Of a stretch of DNA of 64,000 nucleotides, positions 27,916-36,232 are shown one piece after another. Origin of the DNA: an uncultured Clostridia bacterium (GTDB lineage: Bacteria > Bacillota > Clostridia > Christensenellales > Borkfalkiaceae); the NCBI GenBank assembly GCA_904419075.1, contig CAJFQM010000005.1, positions 62,001-126,000 on the forward strand. Reading direction: 5' to 3'. The position numbers were made by a program, and so were the translations under genes. Below the pieces are notes generated by a model. It did not search any database. It was not told the DNA's origin and worked only from the letters and a program-made list of their open reading frames with translations. Numbering within the stretch: the stretch's first letter is position 1; the number at the start of each line of letters is the position of its first letter.

Positions 27916-27943
27916 CATAAAATGACCCATCCCCGCATATATT
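27916..27943 (+). promoter_or_regulatory. putative sigma-E sporulation promoter for spoIVA
   Basis: ATA (27917-27919) and CATATATT (27936-27943) are separated by 16 bp, matching the Bacillus sigma-E pattern (ATA in -35, CATA-type -10). spoIVA is a known sigma-E gene in B. subtilis. The start would fall at about 27950. Confidence 0.5.
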
Positions 27944-27974
27944 AAACCGTAACGTTTGAATGCGGGGATTTTTT
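27929..27974 (+). terminator. intrinsic terminator upstream of spoIVA, overlapping its promoter
   Basis: ATCCCCGCAT (27929-27938) pairs with ATGCGGGGAT (27960-27969), followed by TTTTT. The 21-base loop contains the expected spoIVA start site, so transcripts from the upstream genes are terminated while spoIVA mRNA, starting in the loop, cannot form the hairpin. Confidence 0.8.
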
Positions 27975-28019
27975 GCGGGGAAAACGCAGATAGCCGCAGA
28001 AACCACGTTGGAGGTCGGT

Positions 28020-29489
28020 ATGGAAAATTACAGCGTTTACGAAGATATTGCAAGCCGCACGAACGGCGATATTTACATCGGCGTGGTAGGCCCGGTGCGC
28101 ACGGGTAAATCTACCTTTATAAAGAGGTTTATGGAACAGCTCGTCATTCCTTCCGCCGACGAATCCCGCCGCGCGATAATGACGGACGAACTTCCCCAAT
28201 CGGCCGCCGGACGCACGGTCATGACGACGGAACCTAAATTTGTCCCCGCTCAGGCCGCGAGAATTTCCGTTCGGGAGGGAGCGGAAGCCTCCGTCCGTTT
28301 GGTGGACTGCGTGGGATTTGCCGTAGAGGGCGCGGGCGGATTTGAAGAGGACGGGGCGCCCAGACTCATCAAAACGCCTTGGAGCGAACAGGCCATGCCG
28401 TTTGAAAAAGCGGCTAAATTAGGCACGGAAAAAGTCATTCGGGAACATTCCACCATCGGAATCCTCATGACGACGGACGGGAGCATAACGGATATTCCGA
28501 GGTCAGCTTATATTTCCGCGGAAGAACATGCGGCCGCGGAACTCAAACAGATCGGGAAACCGTTTGTTATTCTTCTCAATTGCCGCCAGCCGGAAACGCA
28601 GGGGGATCTGCGTGCCTCTTTGGAGGAAAAATACGGGGTTCCCGTCATAGCCGTCAATGCCGAAGCGCTGGGAGAGGACGAGATCATGCAGATTATGCAG
28701 AAAGTTCTTTTCGAATTTCCCGTGGTCGGGATCGACGTCAGAATTCCCAAATGGATACAGTATCTGCCGGAAACCAGCAAGACCGTTTCGGCAATTTTGG
28801 CAAAACTCAAAAAAGTCGCGCCCTCATTGGTGCGCATGAGAGATTGTCTTTTGCTTGAAAATCTCTTCTGCGAGGAAGATAAATTTCTCAATCCCGACAA
28901 CATTTCCATGGAACTGGGCAAGGGACGGGCGGAAATCCGCATTGAAGCGAAAGAAGGGCTCTTTTACGAGGTACTCAGCGAAGAATGCGGGGAAAATATC
29001 TCCGACGATTTCTGCCTGATGCGCTATGTAAAATCTCTTGCGGAAGCGAAGCGCAATTACGACAAAATCAAGGAGGCGTTCGCGGACGCGGAAGAAAACG
29101 GCTACGGTATGGTGGCGCCCTGTGCGGAAGATATGACGCTCGAACAGCCGAAACTCATTCATAAAGGATCCGGATACGGGGTGAATTTCAAAGCGAGCGC
29201 CGCAAGCTATCATATATTGAAAGTAGAGGTGACGGGAGAGGTCAATCCCATTATCGGAACCCAGCAACAGGGCGAAGAATTTGTCAGAGACATTCTCGCC
29301 GATTACGAGGATCATACGGATAAAGTCTGGAATACAAATATTTTCGGCAAGACGCTTCGTGAACTCGTATCGGAAGAACTGTCGGAAAAAATAGACGCAA
29401 TGCCGCCCGATATCCGCAAGAAGATGCGCCGTACAATCACCCGGATCGTCAATGAAGGCAGGGGCGGGGTAATCTGTATTTTACTCTGA
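28020..29489 (+). CDS. spoIVA: stage IV sporulation protein A
   Basis: ATPase that polymerises on the forespore surface and forms the base of the spore coat. 489 residues, close to the B. subtilis protein (492). Walker A GPVRTGKST falls at residues 24-32, the same place as in Bacillus. VRLVDCVGFAVEGA is the Walker B/switch region, TTDGSITDIPR matches the sensor threonine region, and the end GRGGVICILL is the conserved hydrophobic C-terminus needed for anchoring. GGAGG lies 5 bases before the ATG. A sigma-E-like promoter precedes it. This is the strongest sign that the organism makes endospores. Confidence 0.97.
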   Translation: MENYSVYEDIASRTNGDIYIGVVGPVRTGKSTFIKRFMEQLVIPSADESRRAIMTDELPQSAAGRTVMTTEPKFVPAQAARISVREGAEASVRLVDCVGFAVEGAGGFEEDGAPRLIKTPWSEQAMPFEKAAKLGTEKVIREHSTIGILMTTDGSITDIPRSAYISAEEHAAAELKQIGKPFVILLNCRQPETQGDLRASLEEKYGVPVIAVNAEALGEDEIMQIMQKVLFEFPVVGIDVRIPKWIQYLPETSKTVSAILAKLKKVAPSLVRMRDCLLLENLFCEEDKFLNPDNISMELGKGRAEIRIEAKEGLFYEVLSEECGENISDDFCLMRYVKSLAEAKRNYDKIKEAFADAEENGYGMVAPCAEDMTLEQPKLIHKGSGYGVNFKASAASYHILKVEVTGEVNPIIGTQQQGEEFVRDILADYEDHTDKVWNTNIFGKTLRELVSEELSEKIDAMPPDIRKKMRRTITRIVNEGRGGVICILL

Positions 29490-29560
29490 AATAACCGGAA
29501 TAAAAAACGGAAAACGGGGGCATACTTTTTTCAAATTCTTTTTTTGGGAGAACCCTTATC

Positions 29561-29731
29561 ATGAGTAAATCATCAAAAAACAGAAAAGAAAAAGTACCTA
29601 AAATGACGGAAGAGCAGTATGCGGAATACGTCATGGCTCTGAAAGACGAAACGCCGGTAAAGGGCTATCGGGATCTCGCGGAGGGAAAGCATGATTCGCC
29701 TCACCTCGATGCCGAACGCCACGAAAGATAA
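29561..29731 (+). CDS. small hypothetical protein, 56 aa
   Basis: Very hydrophilic, with an N-terminal Ser/Lys/Arg cluster (MSKSSKNRKEKVPKM), a central helix TEEQYAEYVMALKDE and a His/Glu-rich tail. RBS GGGAG lies 10 bases before the ATG, and a terminator follows 24 bp after the stop. It is 71 bp downstream of spoIVA, so it may be transcribed with it during sporulation. Basic, soluble proteins of this size are common among spore-core or coat proteins, but nothing specific is recognised here and that idea is inference. Confidence 0.6.
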   Translation: MSKSSKNRKEKVPKMTEEQYAEYVMALKDETPVKGYRDLAEGKHDSPHLDAERHER

Positions 29732-29755
29732 CAAAATCCGCACACAAACAACAGA

Positions 29756-29795
29756 AAGAGCGCATCGAAGGAAAACCTCGATTGCGCTCTTTTCC
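29756..29795 (+). terminator. intrinsic terminator after spoIVA and the 56-aa gene
   Basis: Stem 29756-29768 with 29778-29791 (one bulged T) followed by TTTT. Confidence 0.85.
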
Positions 29796-29910
29796 TCTTG
29801 CGGTACCATGGGCGGGAATAATAAAGGGAATTATTTTTCCGTTCAAACGCTCCGTTTGTAACTTTCTGGCAAATTTTTATGCTTTCTGACGAGATTTTTT
29901 CTCAAAACCC

Positions 29911-29939
29911 TTGACCGCGGGAATTAGATGTGCTATAAT
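29911..29939 (+). promoter_or_regulatory. strong sigma-A promoter, target unclear
   Basis: TTGACC (29911-29916), 17-bp spacer, TATAAT (29934-29939) with an extended -10 TGC. It is 330 bp upstream of the repeat-protein gene, so it gives either a very long leader or an RNA of its own. Confidence 0.85.
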
Positions 29940-30175
29940 AAAAAGCGTAAATAAAGAGGATGCGGCATCGGTGCGTTTTCGTCTTTGCGTTTTTCTTGGC
30001 GCGGGACATGGCTCGTTTGTCTTTGTCGAGAAAGAATTTCTTTCAATGATTTATTTTCACCGGCCGTAAAAAATTTTCTTTCGTATATTTTCATAAAGTT
30101 TCTTTCGCGATATTCTGACGGAAAAGACTTTTATGAAAAAAATTAAAAAAACGGAAAATATTTTCGTGAAGGGTA

Positions 30176-30204
30176 TTTACTTTTCGACGAAAATGGTGTA
30201 AAAT
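30176..30204 (+). promoter_or_regulatory. sigma-A promoter for the repeat-protein gene
   Basis: TTTACT (30176-30181), 17-bp spacer, TAAAAT (30199-30204), 65 bp before the start codon. Confidence 0.75.
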
Positions 30205-30269
30205 TATAAACGTTAGTAGCTTATCCGATTTTTATATTCGCAAGCGAACAAGAAAAATTGAGGTGTAAT

Positions 30270-33200
30270 ATGACGGATTACGGTAACAACAATCAGAAAC
30301 AAGCTCCTTATGCTTATGCAAACGTACCGCCTCGGGGGAACGAAACGGCTCTGATGATAGAGGGGCTGTATAACGGTCTCACCTACGATTTGCAAAAGAT
30401 GAAAAAAGAGCTGATGAACGAGCTCAAATATACGGCTATGCAATCCAGCTCCGTATACCAGTCTATTCAGAAAGAGACTGCTTCCGCTACGGAGACGAAT
30501 GCACAGACCGCGCAGTCTATGGTTCGGGAACTGAAATACGGTTATCAGCAGAACCAAATGATTTATGAGTCTTTATCTGCGATTTTGACGGAAGACGTGC
30601 TCACCAAGCTGGATACGGTGGAAGGCAAAGTCGAACTTCTCGAACAAATCGATAAAGCTCTCGCGGAAATTAAGGAGAAGCTCGAAGAACTCGCCGCCCG
30701 TCCTGAACCCGATTATGAGGCTATCGCGGAGTCGATAAAGGAAAAAGTTATCGAAGCGGTTCCCGCGGCGGAAGAAATCGATTACGATAAGATTACGGAA
30801 TCCGTTTCCGAAAAGACGGAATCGAGTTTCGCTTCGCACAATAAAGAAATTCTCGATGCCGTAGCCGCGATTCCCGTTGCGGAAAATATCGACTATACGC
30901 GCATTGTGGAAGAGGTCAGCGACAAAGTCATGGAGAAATTCCGTGAAGCGCAGCCTAAGGCTGCGGCCGAAGAGACGGTTGCCGCCGCTGCGCCTGCGGA
31001 GATCGATTACGACAGGATTATTTACGGAGCCGCCGAAAAAGTCGTCGAGTCGTTGCCTTATCCCGATAAAGTAGATTATGCACGTATCGACGAAAGTTTT
31101 CTGAAAGCAGCCGATGGTGCCAAGGCTCCGGCGGTAGATGAGGAAGCTCTTGCCGCAAACGTTGCCGCGGCCGTATTGAAGGCCGTTTCCGAAATGGATA
31201 CGGATGCTTTGGCGGAAGCGGTGGCGGCAAAGGTTTCTATCCCTGCGGCGGAAGAAATCGACTACGATCGTTTATCCGATATGATTATCGCGAAAATGCC
31301 TGCTCCCGCGGAACCCGAACCTATCGATTACGACTTGCTCGCCGAAACGATTATTTCTAAAATGCCCGTTCCCGAGGCTGTCGATTACGATAAACTCGCC
31401 GATGCTGTCATTGCGAGAATGCCGGAGGCAATCGACTACGAAAAAATTTCGGAGACGGTGGCGGAAAAAGCACCCGCGCCCGAGGTTATCGACTATGCAG
31501 TTATGGCACAGAGCGTCGCCGAAAGGCTTCCCGTTGCGGAAGCGATCGACTATGATCGTTTGTCCGACGCCATAGTTGCGAAAATTCCCGCTCCCGCAGA
31601 ACCCGAGGCAATCGATTATGACAGGGTATATCAGGCAGCAAAAGCCGCAGAAGTTCTTCCCGATCCCGTCGATTACGACAGAATCGCGGAACTCGTGGAA
31701 ACAAAGATGCCCGATTTTGCCAATTTCGATATAGACGGTTTGGCAACGAAGATTGCGGAGAAAGTGGTTGTTCCCGATTACGATGTCCTTGTGGACGAGG
31801 AAGGTCGGAAAGAGATCGCACAAGGTGTTGTGGATTCTTTGGATTACGAACTTCTTTCCGAAAAAGTCGCAGAAAAGGTGGTCGTTCCCGTTGCGGAAGT
31901 TCCCGAGCCCGAAACAATCGATTACGAGCTCCTTTCCGATAAAGTGGCGGAAAAAGTGGTCGTTCCCGAAGTTACGCTTCCCGAACCCGAGGCAATCGAC
32001 TATGAAATGTTGTCTGACAAAGTCGCGGAAAAGGTTGTTCTGCCCGATGTGGAAATTCCGGAACCCGAGACCATCGACTATGAATTGCTTTCCGAAAAGC
32101 TGGCGGAGAAGATCGTCATTCCTCAGCCCGAAGTTCCTACATACGATGTGGTCGTCGATGCGGACGGCGCGAAATCCATTGCCGATTGCGTAGCCGCGGC
32201 TATCGATCTTGATTCTGTCTCCGAAAAAATTGCAGAAAAGGTTGTTGTTCCCGAAGTTGCGATTCCGGAACCCGAGGCAATCGATTATGAACTGCTTTCC
32301 GAAAAAGTAGCCGAAAAGATCGTCGTGCCCCAGCCTGAGAAGACGGAAATCGATTATGAGACTCTTTCCAAAGAAGTTGCGGAGAAAGTCGAGGTTCCCG
32401 CGTTGGAAGTTTTGGTGGACGAAGAGGGTGCGGGAAAAATAGCCGATGCCGTCGTTGAAAAGATTCGCACTTGTTGTCCTGCGGCGAAAGCGGAAGAAAG
32501 CGTTTGCGAAGTTGCGGAAGAAGAAAACGGTATAGTCGCGGAGGAGGCTCAGGAAGAAGCCGAATCCGAGACGGCGGAAGAAATAAAGCCTGTGGAGGAC
32601 GAGGCCGCCGAAGTTCCGCAAACGGATGAAATCTCTGAAGAATCGCTTTCCGCTCAGGAAGAAGCGGTCGAGGCTCAGTCTGTCGAAGAAGTTCCCGAGG
32701 AAAAGACGGAGGAAATGACGGATAAAGCCGAGGAAGAAGCGGCAGTTGCCGATGCGGCAACCGAAGCCGAGGCCGTCACCGAACCGGAGGAAGCAGAGTC
32801 CGAAAATGAAGCGGAATCCGAAGCGGATGAGGCTTCCGAAAAAGCCGAAGAACCGGTAGCGACGGAAATTGCCGTTGCCGATGCGGAGATCAATTCGTAT
32901 GACGAGGTAGAAAATAATCTTGTCGATGCGGACACGGGTTTAGTGATTCGCTTAAAGAGAAGTTTCACGGCAAAGATGAAACAGAGCGAGGAGAACGTAA
33001 AGGAATTTTACAGCAGAATCAAAAACGAATTGACCTCTTATAAGAGACTGAATTCCAATTTGAGCTGGCATGGCGACAGATTTAATTTCGGACGCGAGAC
33101 GGTGGCGAAGTTGAATATCTGCGGCAAGACGCTTTGCTTCTATCTTGCGCTTGATCCTACAAATCCCGATTATAAGACGACCGTTTACCATCAGAAAGAC

Positions 33201-33443
33201 GTAAGTTCTCAAAAGGCTTATGAAAATACGCCGTTTATGGTAAAAGTAAAGAGCGATGCAGGAGTCAAAAAGGCATTGCGTTTGGTCGGCTTCCTTGCGG
33301 AAAAGCTCGGTACGGATAAACGCGAGAATTTTGAACCCGTGGATTATGTTCAGGAATTTGAACATGAGTCTACTAAACAGCTGTTGGAGAAAGGACTCAT
33401 TAAAGTTACAAAAGAAAAGAAAGTTGTGTTAGATTTCAATTAA
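30270..33443 (+). CDS. large DY-repeat protein with conserved C-terminal domain, unknown function
   Basis: 1057 residues, no signal peptide or membrane segment, hence cytoplasmic. Residues ~1-145 are helical, probably coiled coil. Residues ~145-735 carry about twenty imperfect units built on [I/V]DY[D/E]xL[S/A]-x3-[A]EK-x-[V]-x-P, 20-27 residues long and most regular near DNA 31840-32340. Three units are replaced by a different block (VLVDEEG...IA..V). Residues ~740-875 are extremely Glu/Ala-rich. The last ~175 residues form a distinct compact domain (EFYSRIKNELTSYKRLNS, GKTLCFYLALDP) that I recall in uncharacterised clostridial proteins. The ATG has GAGGTG five bases before it. The protein is strongly acidic. 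It could be a scaffold; no function is claimed. Confidence 0.85.
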   Translation: MTDYGNNNQKQAPYAYANVPPRGNETALMIEGLYNGLTYDLQKMKKELMNELKYTAMQSSSVYQSIQKETASATETNAQTAQSMVRELKYGYQQNQMIYESLSAILTEDVLTKLDTVEGKVELLEQIDKALAEIKEKLEELAARPEPDYEAIAESIKEKVIEAVPAAEEIDYDKITESVSEKTESSFASHNKEILDAVAAIPVAENIDYTRIVEEVSDKVMEKFREAQPKAAAEETVAAAAPAEIDYDRIIYGAAEKVVESLPYPDKVDYARIDESFLKAADGAKAPAVDEEALAANVAAAVLKAVSEMDTDALAEAVAAKVSIPAAEEIDYDRLSDMIIAKMPAPAEPEPIDYDLLAETIISKMPVPEAVDYDKLADAVIARMPEAIDYEKISETVAEKAPAPEVIDYAVMAQSVAERLPVAEAIDYDRLSDAIVAKIPAPAEPEAIDYDRVYQAAKAAEVLPDPVDYDRIAELVETKMPDFANFDIDGLATKIAEKVVVPDYDVLVDEEGRKEIAQGVVDSLDYELLSEKVAEKVVVPVAEVPEPETIDYELLSDKVAEKVVVPEVTLPEPEAIDYEMLSDKVAEKVVLPDVEIPEPETIDYELLSEKLAEKIVIPQPEVPTYDVVVDADGAKSIADCVAAAIDLDSVSEKIAEKVVVPEVAIPEPEAIDYELLSEKVAEKIVVPQPEKTEIDYETLSKEVAEKVEVPALEVLVDEEGAGKIADAVVEKIRTCCPAAKAEESVCEVAEEENGIVAEEAQEEAESETAEEIKPVEDEAAEVPQTDEISEESLSAQEEAVEAQSVEEVPEEKTEEMTDKAEEEAAVADAATEAEAVTEPEEAESENEAESEADEASEKAEEPVATEIAVADAEINSYDEVENNLVDADTGLVIRLKRSFTAKMKQSEENVKEFYSRIKNELTSYKRLNSNLSWHGDRFNFGRETVAKLNICGKTLCFYLALDPTNPDYKTTVYHQKDVSSQKAYENTPFMVKVKSDAGVKKALRLVGFLAEKLGTDKRENFEPVDYVQEFEHESTKQLLEKGLIKVTKEKKVVLDFN
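30700..32470 (+). repeat. coding tandem repeats, DY units
   Basis: Imperfect in-frame repeats of about 60-80 bp. Units near 31915-32110 are almost identical in protein (26 residues each) but differ at silent sites, suggesting selection on the protein rather than recent duplication. The earlier units are more degenerate and shorter. Confidence 0.85.
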
Positions 33444-33481
33444 TCGCTGTTAAACGAAATCATACATAAGAATAGGAAAGG

Positions 33482-33512
33482 GAGAGCTGATAATGAAATA
33501 TTTTCGGCTCTC
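33482..33512 (+). terminator. possible weak terminator or attenuator before rnj
   Basis: GAGAGC (33482-33487) pairs with GCTCTC (33507-33512) around an inner GAAA/TTTC stem; only TATTT follows. A second hairpin, AAAGGAC/GTCCTTT (33522-33540), abuts the RNase J ribosome-binding site and might modulate it. Confidence 0.4.
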
Positions 33513-33559
33513 TATTTCGTGAAAGGACAAACAGTCCTTTAAGGAGAAAGTTATAGAAA

Positions 33560-35557
33560 GTGGACATTAAAGAAAAAGACAGAACTCCGAGAAAGCGTCC
33601 GTCGGCCGAAAAGACCGACGGCGGTTCGGGGAGCGAAACGAAGAGGCGGTTCGCAAAGAACAGAACCAATATCCGTTCCGCGGGAAGCGGGGCGGGTACT
33701 TCCATGCAGGCAACTTCCTTGCCGAGACGGCGAGAGAATACGACGGACAAAGAATCGTCGGTGACAGCTCGGAGACAAGCGTCCGTAAAAAAGACTTTTT
33801 ACAATATTCCGCGCGATGCCGCGATGCTTCGTAAGCCTGCTTTTGAAAATTCAGAGGAGTTTCCCGTTTTGGCAGAAAAAAGAGGCCGCGGACTAAAAAA
33901 GAAGAGAGCGGTCAAAATTCTTTTTCTCGGCGGCGTAGGGGAAATCGGGAAAAACATGACGGCCATAGAATATGGCGGAGATATCGTCATTATCGACGCG
34001 GGGCTTACTTTTCCCAATAACGAGGATATGCCGGGTATCGATCTCGTGGTTCCCGACATTACCTATCTCGTTCAGAATAAAGACAAAGTAAAGGGAATTC
34101 TTTTAACGCACGGTCATGAAGATCATATCGGCGGCATTCCTTATCTTTTGAAAGAACTCAATCCCGGAACGCCCGTCTACGGCACAAAACTGACGTTGAT
34201 GCTTGCGGACAATAAAATTCAGGAGCATCGTATTCAGAATGTCACCGAACGGGTAGTGCAGCCGGGGGACAGGATTAAATTAGGCGTTTTTGAAGTAGAA
34301 TTCATCAATGTCAATCATTCTATTTCCGGCGCGGTCGCTTTGGCTATCCGCACGCCTTGCGGACTTATTTATCACAGCGGAGATTTCAAAATCGATTTGA
34401 CCCCGGTCGCGGGAAAACCTATCGACCTCGAAAGAATTTCCGAGCTCGGACGGGAGGGAGTGCTTCTCTATATGGGGGAATCGACGAATATCGAACGTCC
34501 CGGCTATACGATGAGCGAAACCGTCGTGGGAACGACGCTCGACCATCTCTTTTCCGAAAATATGAACCGCAGACTGATTATAGCGACGTTTGCTTCCAAC
34601 GTGCATCGTTTGCAGCAAATTATCGATCTGGCCGTAAAGTATCGCCGTAAAGTGGCTCTTTCGGGACGGAGCATGTTCAAGGTCGTGGATGCCGCGGTAA
34701 AGATCGGCGAACTGAAAATCCCCGAAGGGGTTCTTATCGATATCGAAAAGAATAAAAACCTGTTCGACGGCGAGCTCGTCATCGTTTCCACGGGTACGCA
34801 GGGCGAGCCGATGAGCGCGCTTACCCGCATGGCTTCGGGAGATTTCAATAAAGTGACGATCGGCAATAACGATACGATCATTATTTCCGCCACGCCTATT
34901 CCGGGGAACGAGAAAATGGTATATCGCGTCATCAATAACCTTTATAAAAAGGGTGCCAACGTCATTTACGAAAGTCTCGAAAAAATTCATGTTTCGGGTC
35001 ACGCCTGTCAGGAAGAACACAAAATTTTGCATAATTTGCTCAATCCGAAATTTTTTATTCCCGTACACGGAGAATACAGACACTTGAAGCGCCATGCTCT
35101 GTTGGCGCAGGAATTGGGGATGCCGGAACGGAACATTCTCATTACGGAAATCGGAAATTGCGTAGAATTGACGGAAGACACGATAAAATTGGGCGAGAAT
35201 TTCCCCGCGGGAACCCGTTTGATCGACGGAGAAGGATTCGAGGACTACGGAACCAGCGAGGTGATGAAGGATCGTCTGAGAATGTCGGCCGAAGGTATTT
35301 TCATGGTCACTTTGGCTGTGACGGGAAACTACGTCATCAACGACCCGATTATCGAAAGCCGCGGCTACGTCTTTGCGGGGAACAGGGATTCTGACAAGGA
35401 AATAAAATCCGTCGTTCAGAAAGCGGTTGAGCAATACGATTACGAAAACGGAACCAAGGAAGAACTTGCCGCCACGGTAAAAAAGGCCTTAAAAAATTAT
35501 ATTTTCAAAAAGACCAAACAATCTCCGTTGATTGTTCCCGTCATTTTTGAGGTGTAA
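33560..35557 (+). CDS. rnj: ribonuclease J with long basic N-terminal extension
   Basis: Metallo-beta-lactamase-fold 5'-3' exoribonuclease and endonuclease for mRNA decay and rRNA maturation. 665 residues versus ~555 in B. subtilis RNase J1. The core starts near residue 117 (VKILFLGGVGEIGKN); the zinc motif HGHEDHIGG begins at residue 184, with GHACQEEH and the C-terminal HGEYRHLK following. The first ~115 residues are Lys/Arg/Ser/Thr-rich, apparently disordered and without homology I recognise. The start codon is GTG with AAGGAG 13 bases upstream, a loose spacing; a later start inside the extension is possible. Confidence 0.93.
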   Translation: MDIKEKDRTPRKRPSAEKTDGGSGSETKRRFAKNRTNIRSAGSGAGTSMQATSLPRRRENTTDKESSVTARRQASVKKTFYNIPRDAAMLRKPAFENSEEFPVLAEKRGRGLKKKRAVKILFLGGVGEIGKNMTAIEYGGDIVIIDAGLTFPNNEDMPGIDLVVPDITYLVQNKDKVKGILLTHGHEDHIGGIPYLLKELNPGTPVYGTKLTLMLADNKIQEHRIQNVTERVVQPGDRIKLGVFEVEFINVNHSISGAVALAIRTPCGLIYHSGDFKIDLTPVAGKPIDLERISELGREGVLLYMGESTNIERPGYTMSETVVGTTLDHLFSENMNRRLIIATFASNVHRLQQIIDLAVKYRRKVALSGRSMFKVVDAAVKIGELKIPEGVLIDIEKNKNLFDGELVIVSTGTQGEPMSALTRMASGDFNKVTIGNNDTIIISATPIPGNEKMVYRVINNLYKKGANVIYESLEKIHVSGHACQEEHKILHNLLNPKFFIPVHGEYRHLKRHALLAQELGMPERNILITEIGNCVELTEDTIKLGENFPAGTRLIDGEGFEDYGTSEVMKDRLRMSAEGIFMVTLAVTGNYVINDPIIESRGYVFAGNRDSDKEIKSVVQKAVEQYDYENGTKEELAATVKKALKNYIFKKTKQSPLIVPVIFEV

Positions 35558-35587
35558 ATCGGGAGCGGCGCAAAAAATATCGAAAAA

Positions 35588-36232
35588 ATGAAATATGCGT
35601 CATCTCTTTTAAAACTGAATATCGACGAACGGATAAGATGTCTCCGCAAGGAGGCTCTTTCCCGCGGAATTCCCGTCGCGGAGGACGAAACTTTAAATTA
35701 TCTTTTGCTAATGATTTCCGCAGTTCGTCCGAAGCGTATTCTCGAAATCGGAACGGCGGTGGGGCTTTCTTCGGCGGCGATGCTGCTGCAATGTCCGACT
35801 GCGAAAGTGGTTACGATTGAAGTGGAAGAGGAGCGCTATCTCGAAGCGAAGAAAAATTTTGAGAATTTGGGACTTTCCGAACGCGCCACCTGTTATCTCG
35901 GCGACGCAGGGGAAATCCTTACCATGATGGACGGCTGTTTCGATTTTATATTTTTAGACGGTCCCAAAGCGCAGTATGAGAAGTATTTGTTCGATTTGAA
36001 ACGATTAATGCATAACGGCAGCGTGCTCTTTGCCGACGATGTTCTTCTATACGGCTGGGTGAGCGGAGAAGAACCTACTCCCTTAAAAAGACGGTCCATC
36101 GTGGAAAAAATTCGCGGATACCTTTCCGCCGTTTCTGCGGATAAGGATTTTATCACATCCGTATTGAATATCGGCGACGGAGTAGCGGTATCGGTTTTGA
36201 CGAAGGAAGACAGTAAAAAGGACGGCGAATGA
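35588..36232 (+). CDS. trmR: tRNA 5-hydroxyuridine methyltransferase TrmR-like (YrrM)
   Basis: O-methyltransferase fold, 214 residues. The SAM motif ILEIGTAVGLSSAAML (~50-65), VVTIEVEEERYLEAKKN, and the metal-binding FIFLDGPKAQY (~119-129) with FADDVLLYGWV are those of the COMT-like family. In B. subtilis the yrrM-yrrN-yrrO operon pairs this enzyme with U32 proteins: TrhP-type proteins hydroxylate wobble U34 and TrmR methylates it to mo5U. The same pairing occurs here (the next gene overlaps by 4 bp), which is the main reason for this call over a generic O-methyltransferase. No good RBS is evident. Confidence 0.82.
   Translation: MKYASSLLKLNIDERIRCLRKEALSRGIPVAEDETLNYLLLMISAVRPKRILEIGTAVGLSSAAMLLQCPTAKVVTIEVEEERYLEAKKNFENLGLSERATCYLGDAGEILTMMDGCFDFIFLDGPKAQYEKYLFDLKRLMHNGSVLFADDVLLYGWVSGEEPTPLKRRSIVEKIRGYLSAVSADKDFITSVLNIGDGVAVSVLTKEDSKKDGE

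Larger units (their letters stand above)
29796..30269 (+). other. long intergenic region with two promoters
   Basis: No gene is supported here. It holds a strong promoter at 29911-29939, a short hairpin CAAACG/CGTTTG (29844-29858), an AT-rich T-tract-laden stretch (30040-30170) and a second promoter at 30176-30204. A 29-codon reading frame at 29960 has its AGAGG directly against the ATG and is unconvincing. The ~230 nt between the promoters may be a long leader or a small RNA. Confidence 0.6.

Noticed and set aside
29960-30049. 29-codon frame after the strong promoter at 29911
   Set aside because: AGAGG directly abuts the ATG with no spacing, and the peptide has no features I can support.
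31272-32621. 449-codon open frame on the minus strand within the repeat-protein gene
   Set aside because: Its Phe/Asn/Gly-rich repeating text is the mirror of the DY repeats; there is no RBS, and the plus frame has a proper start, promoter and conserved C-terminal domain.
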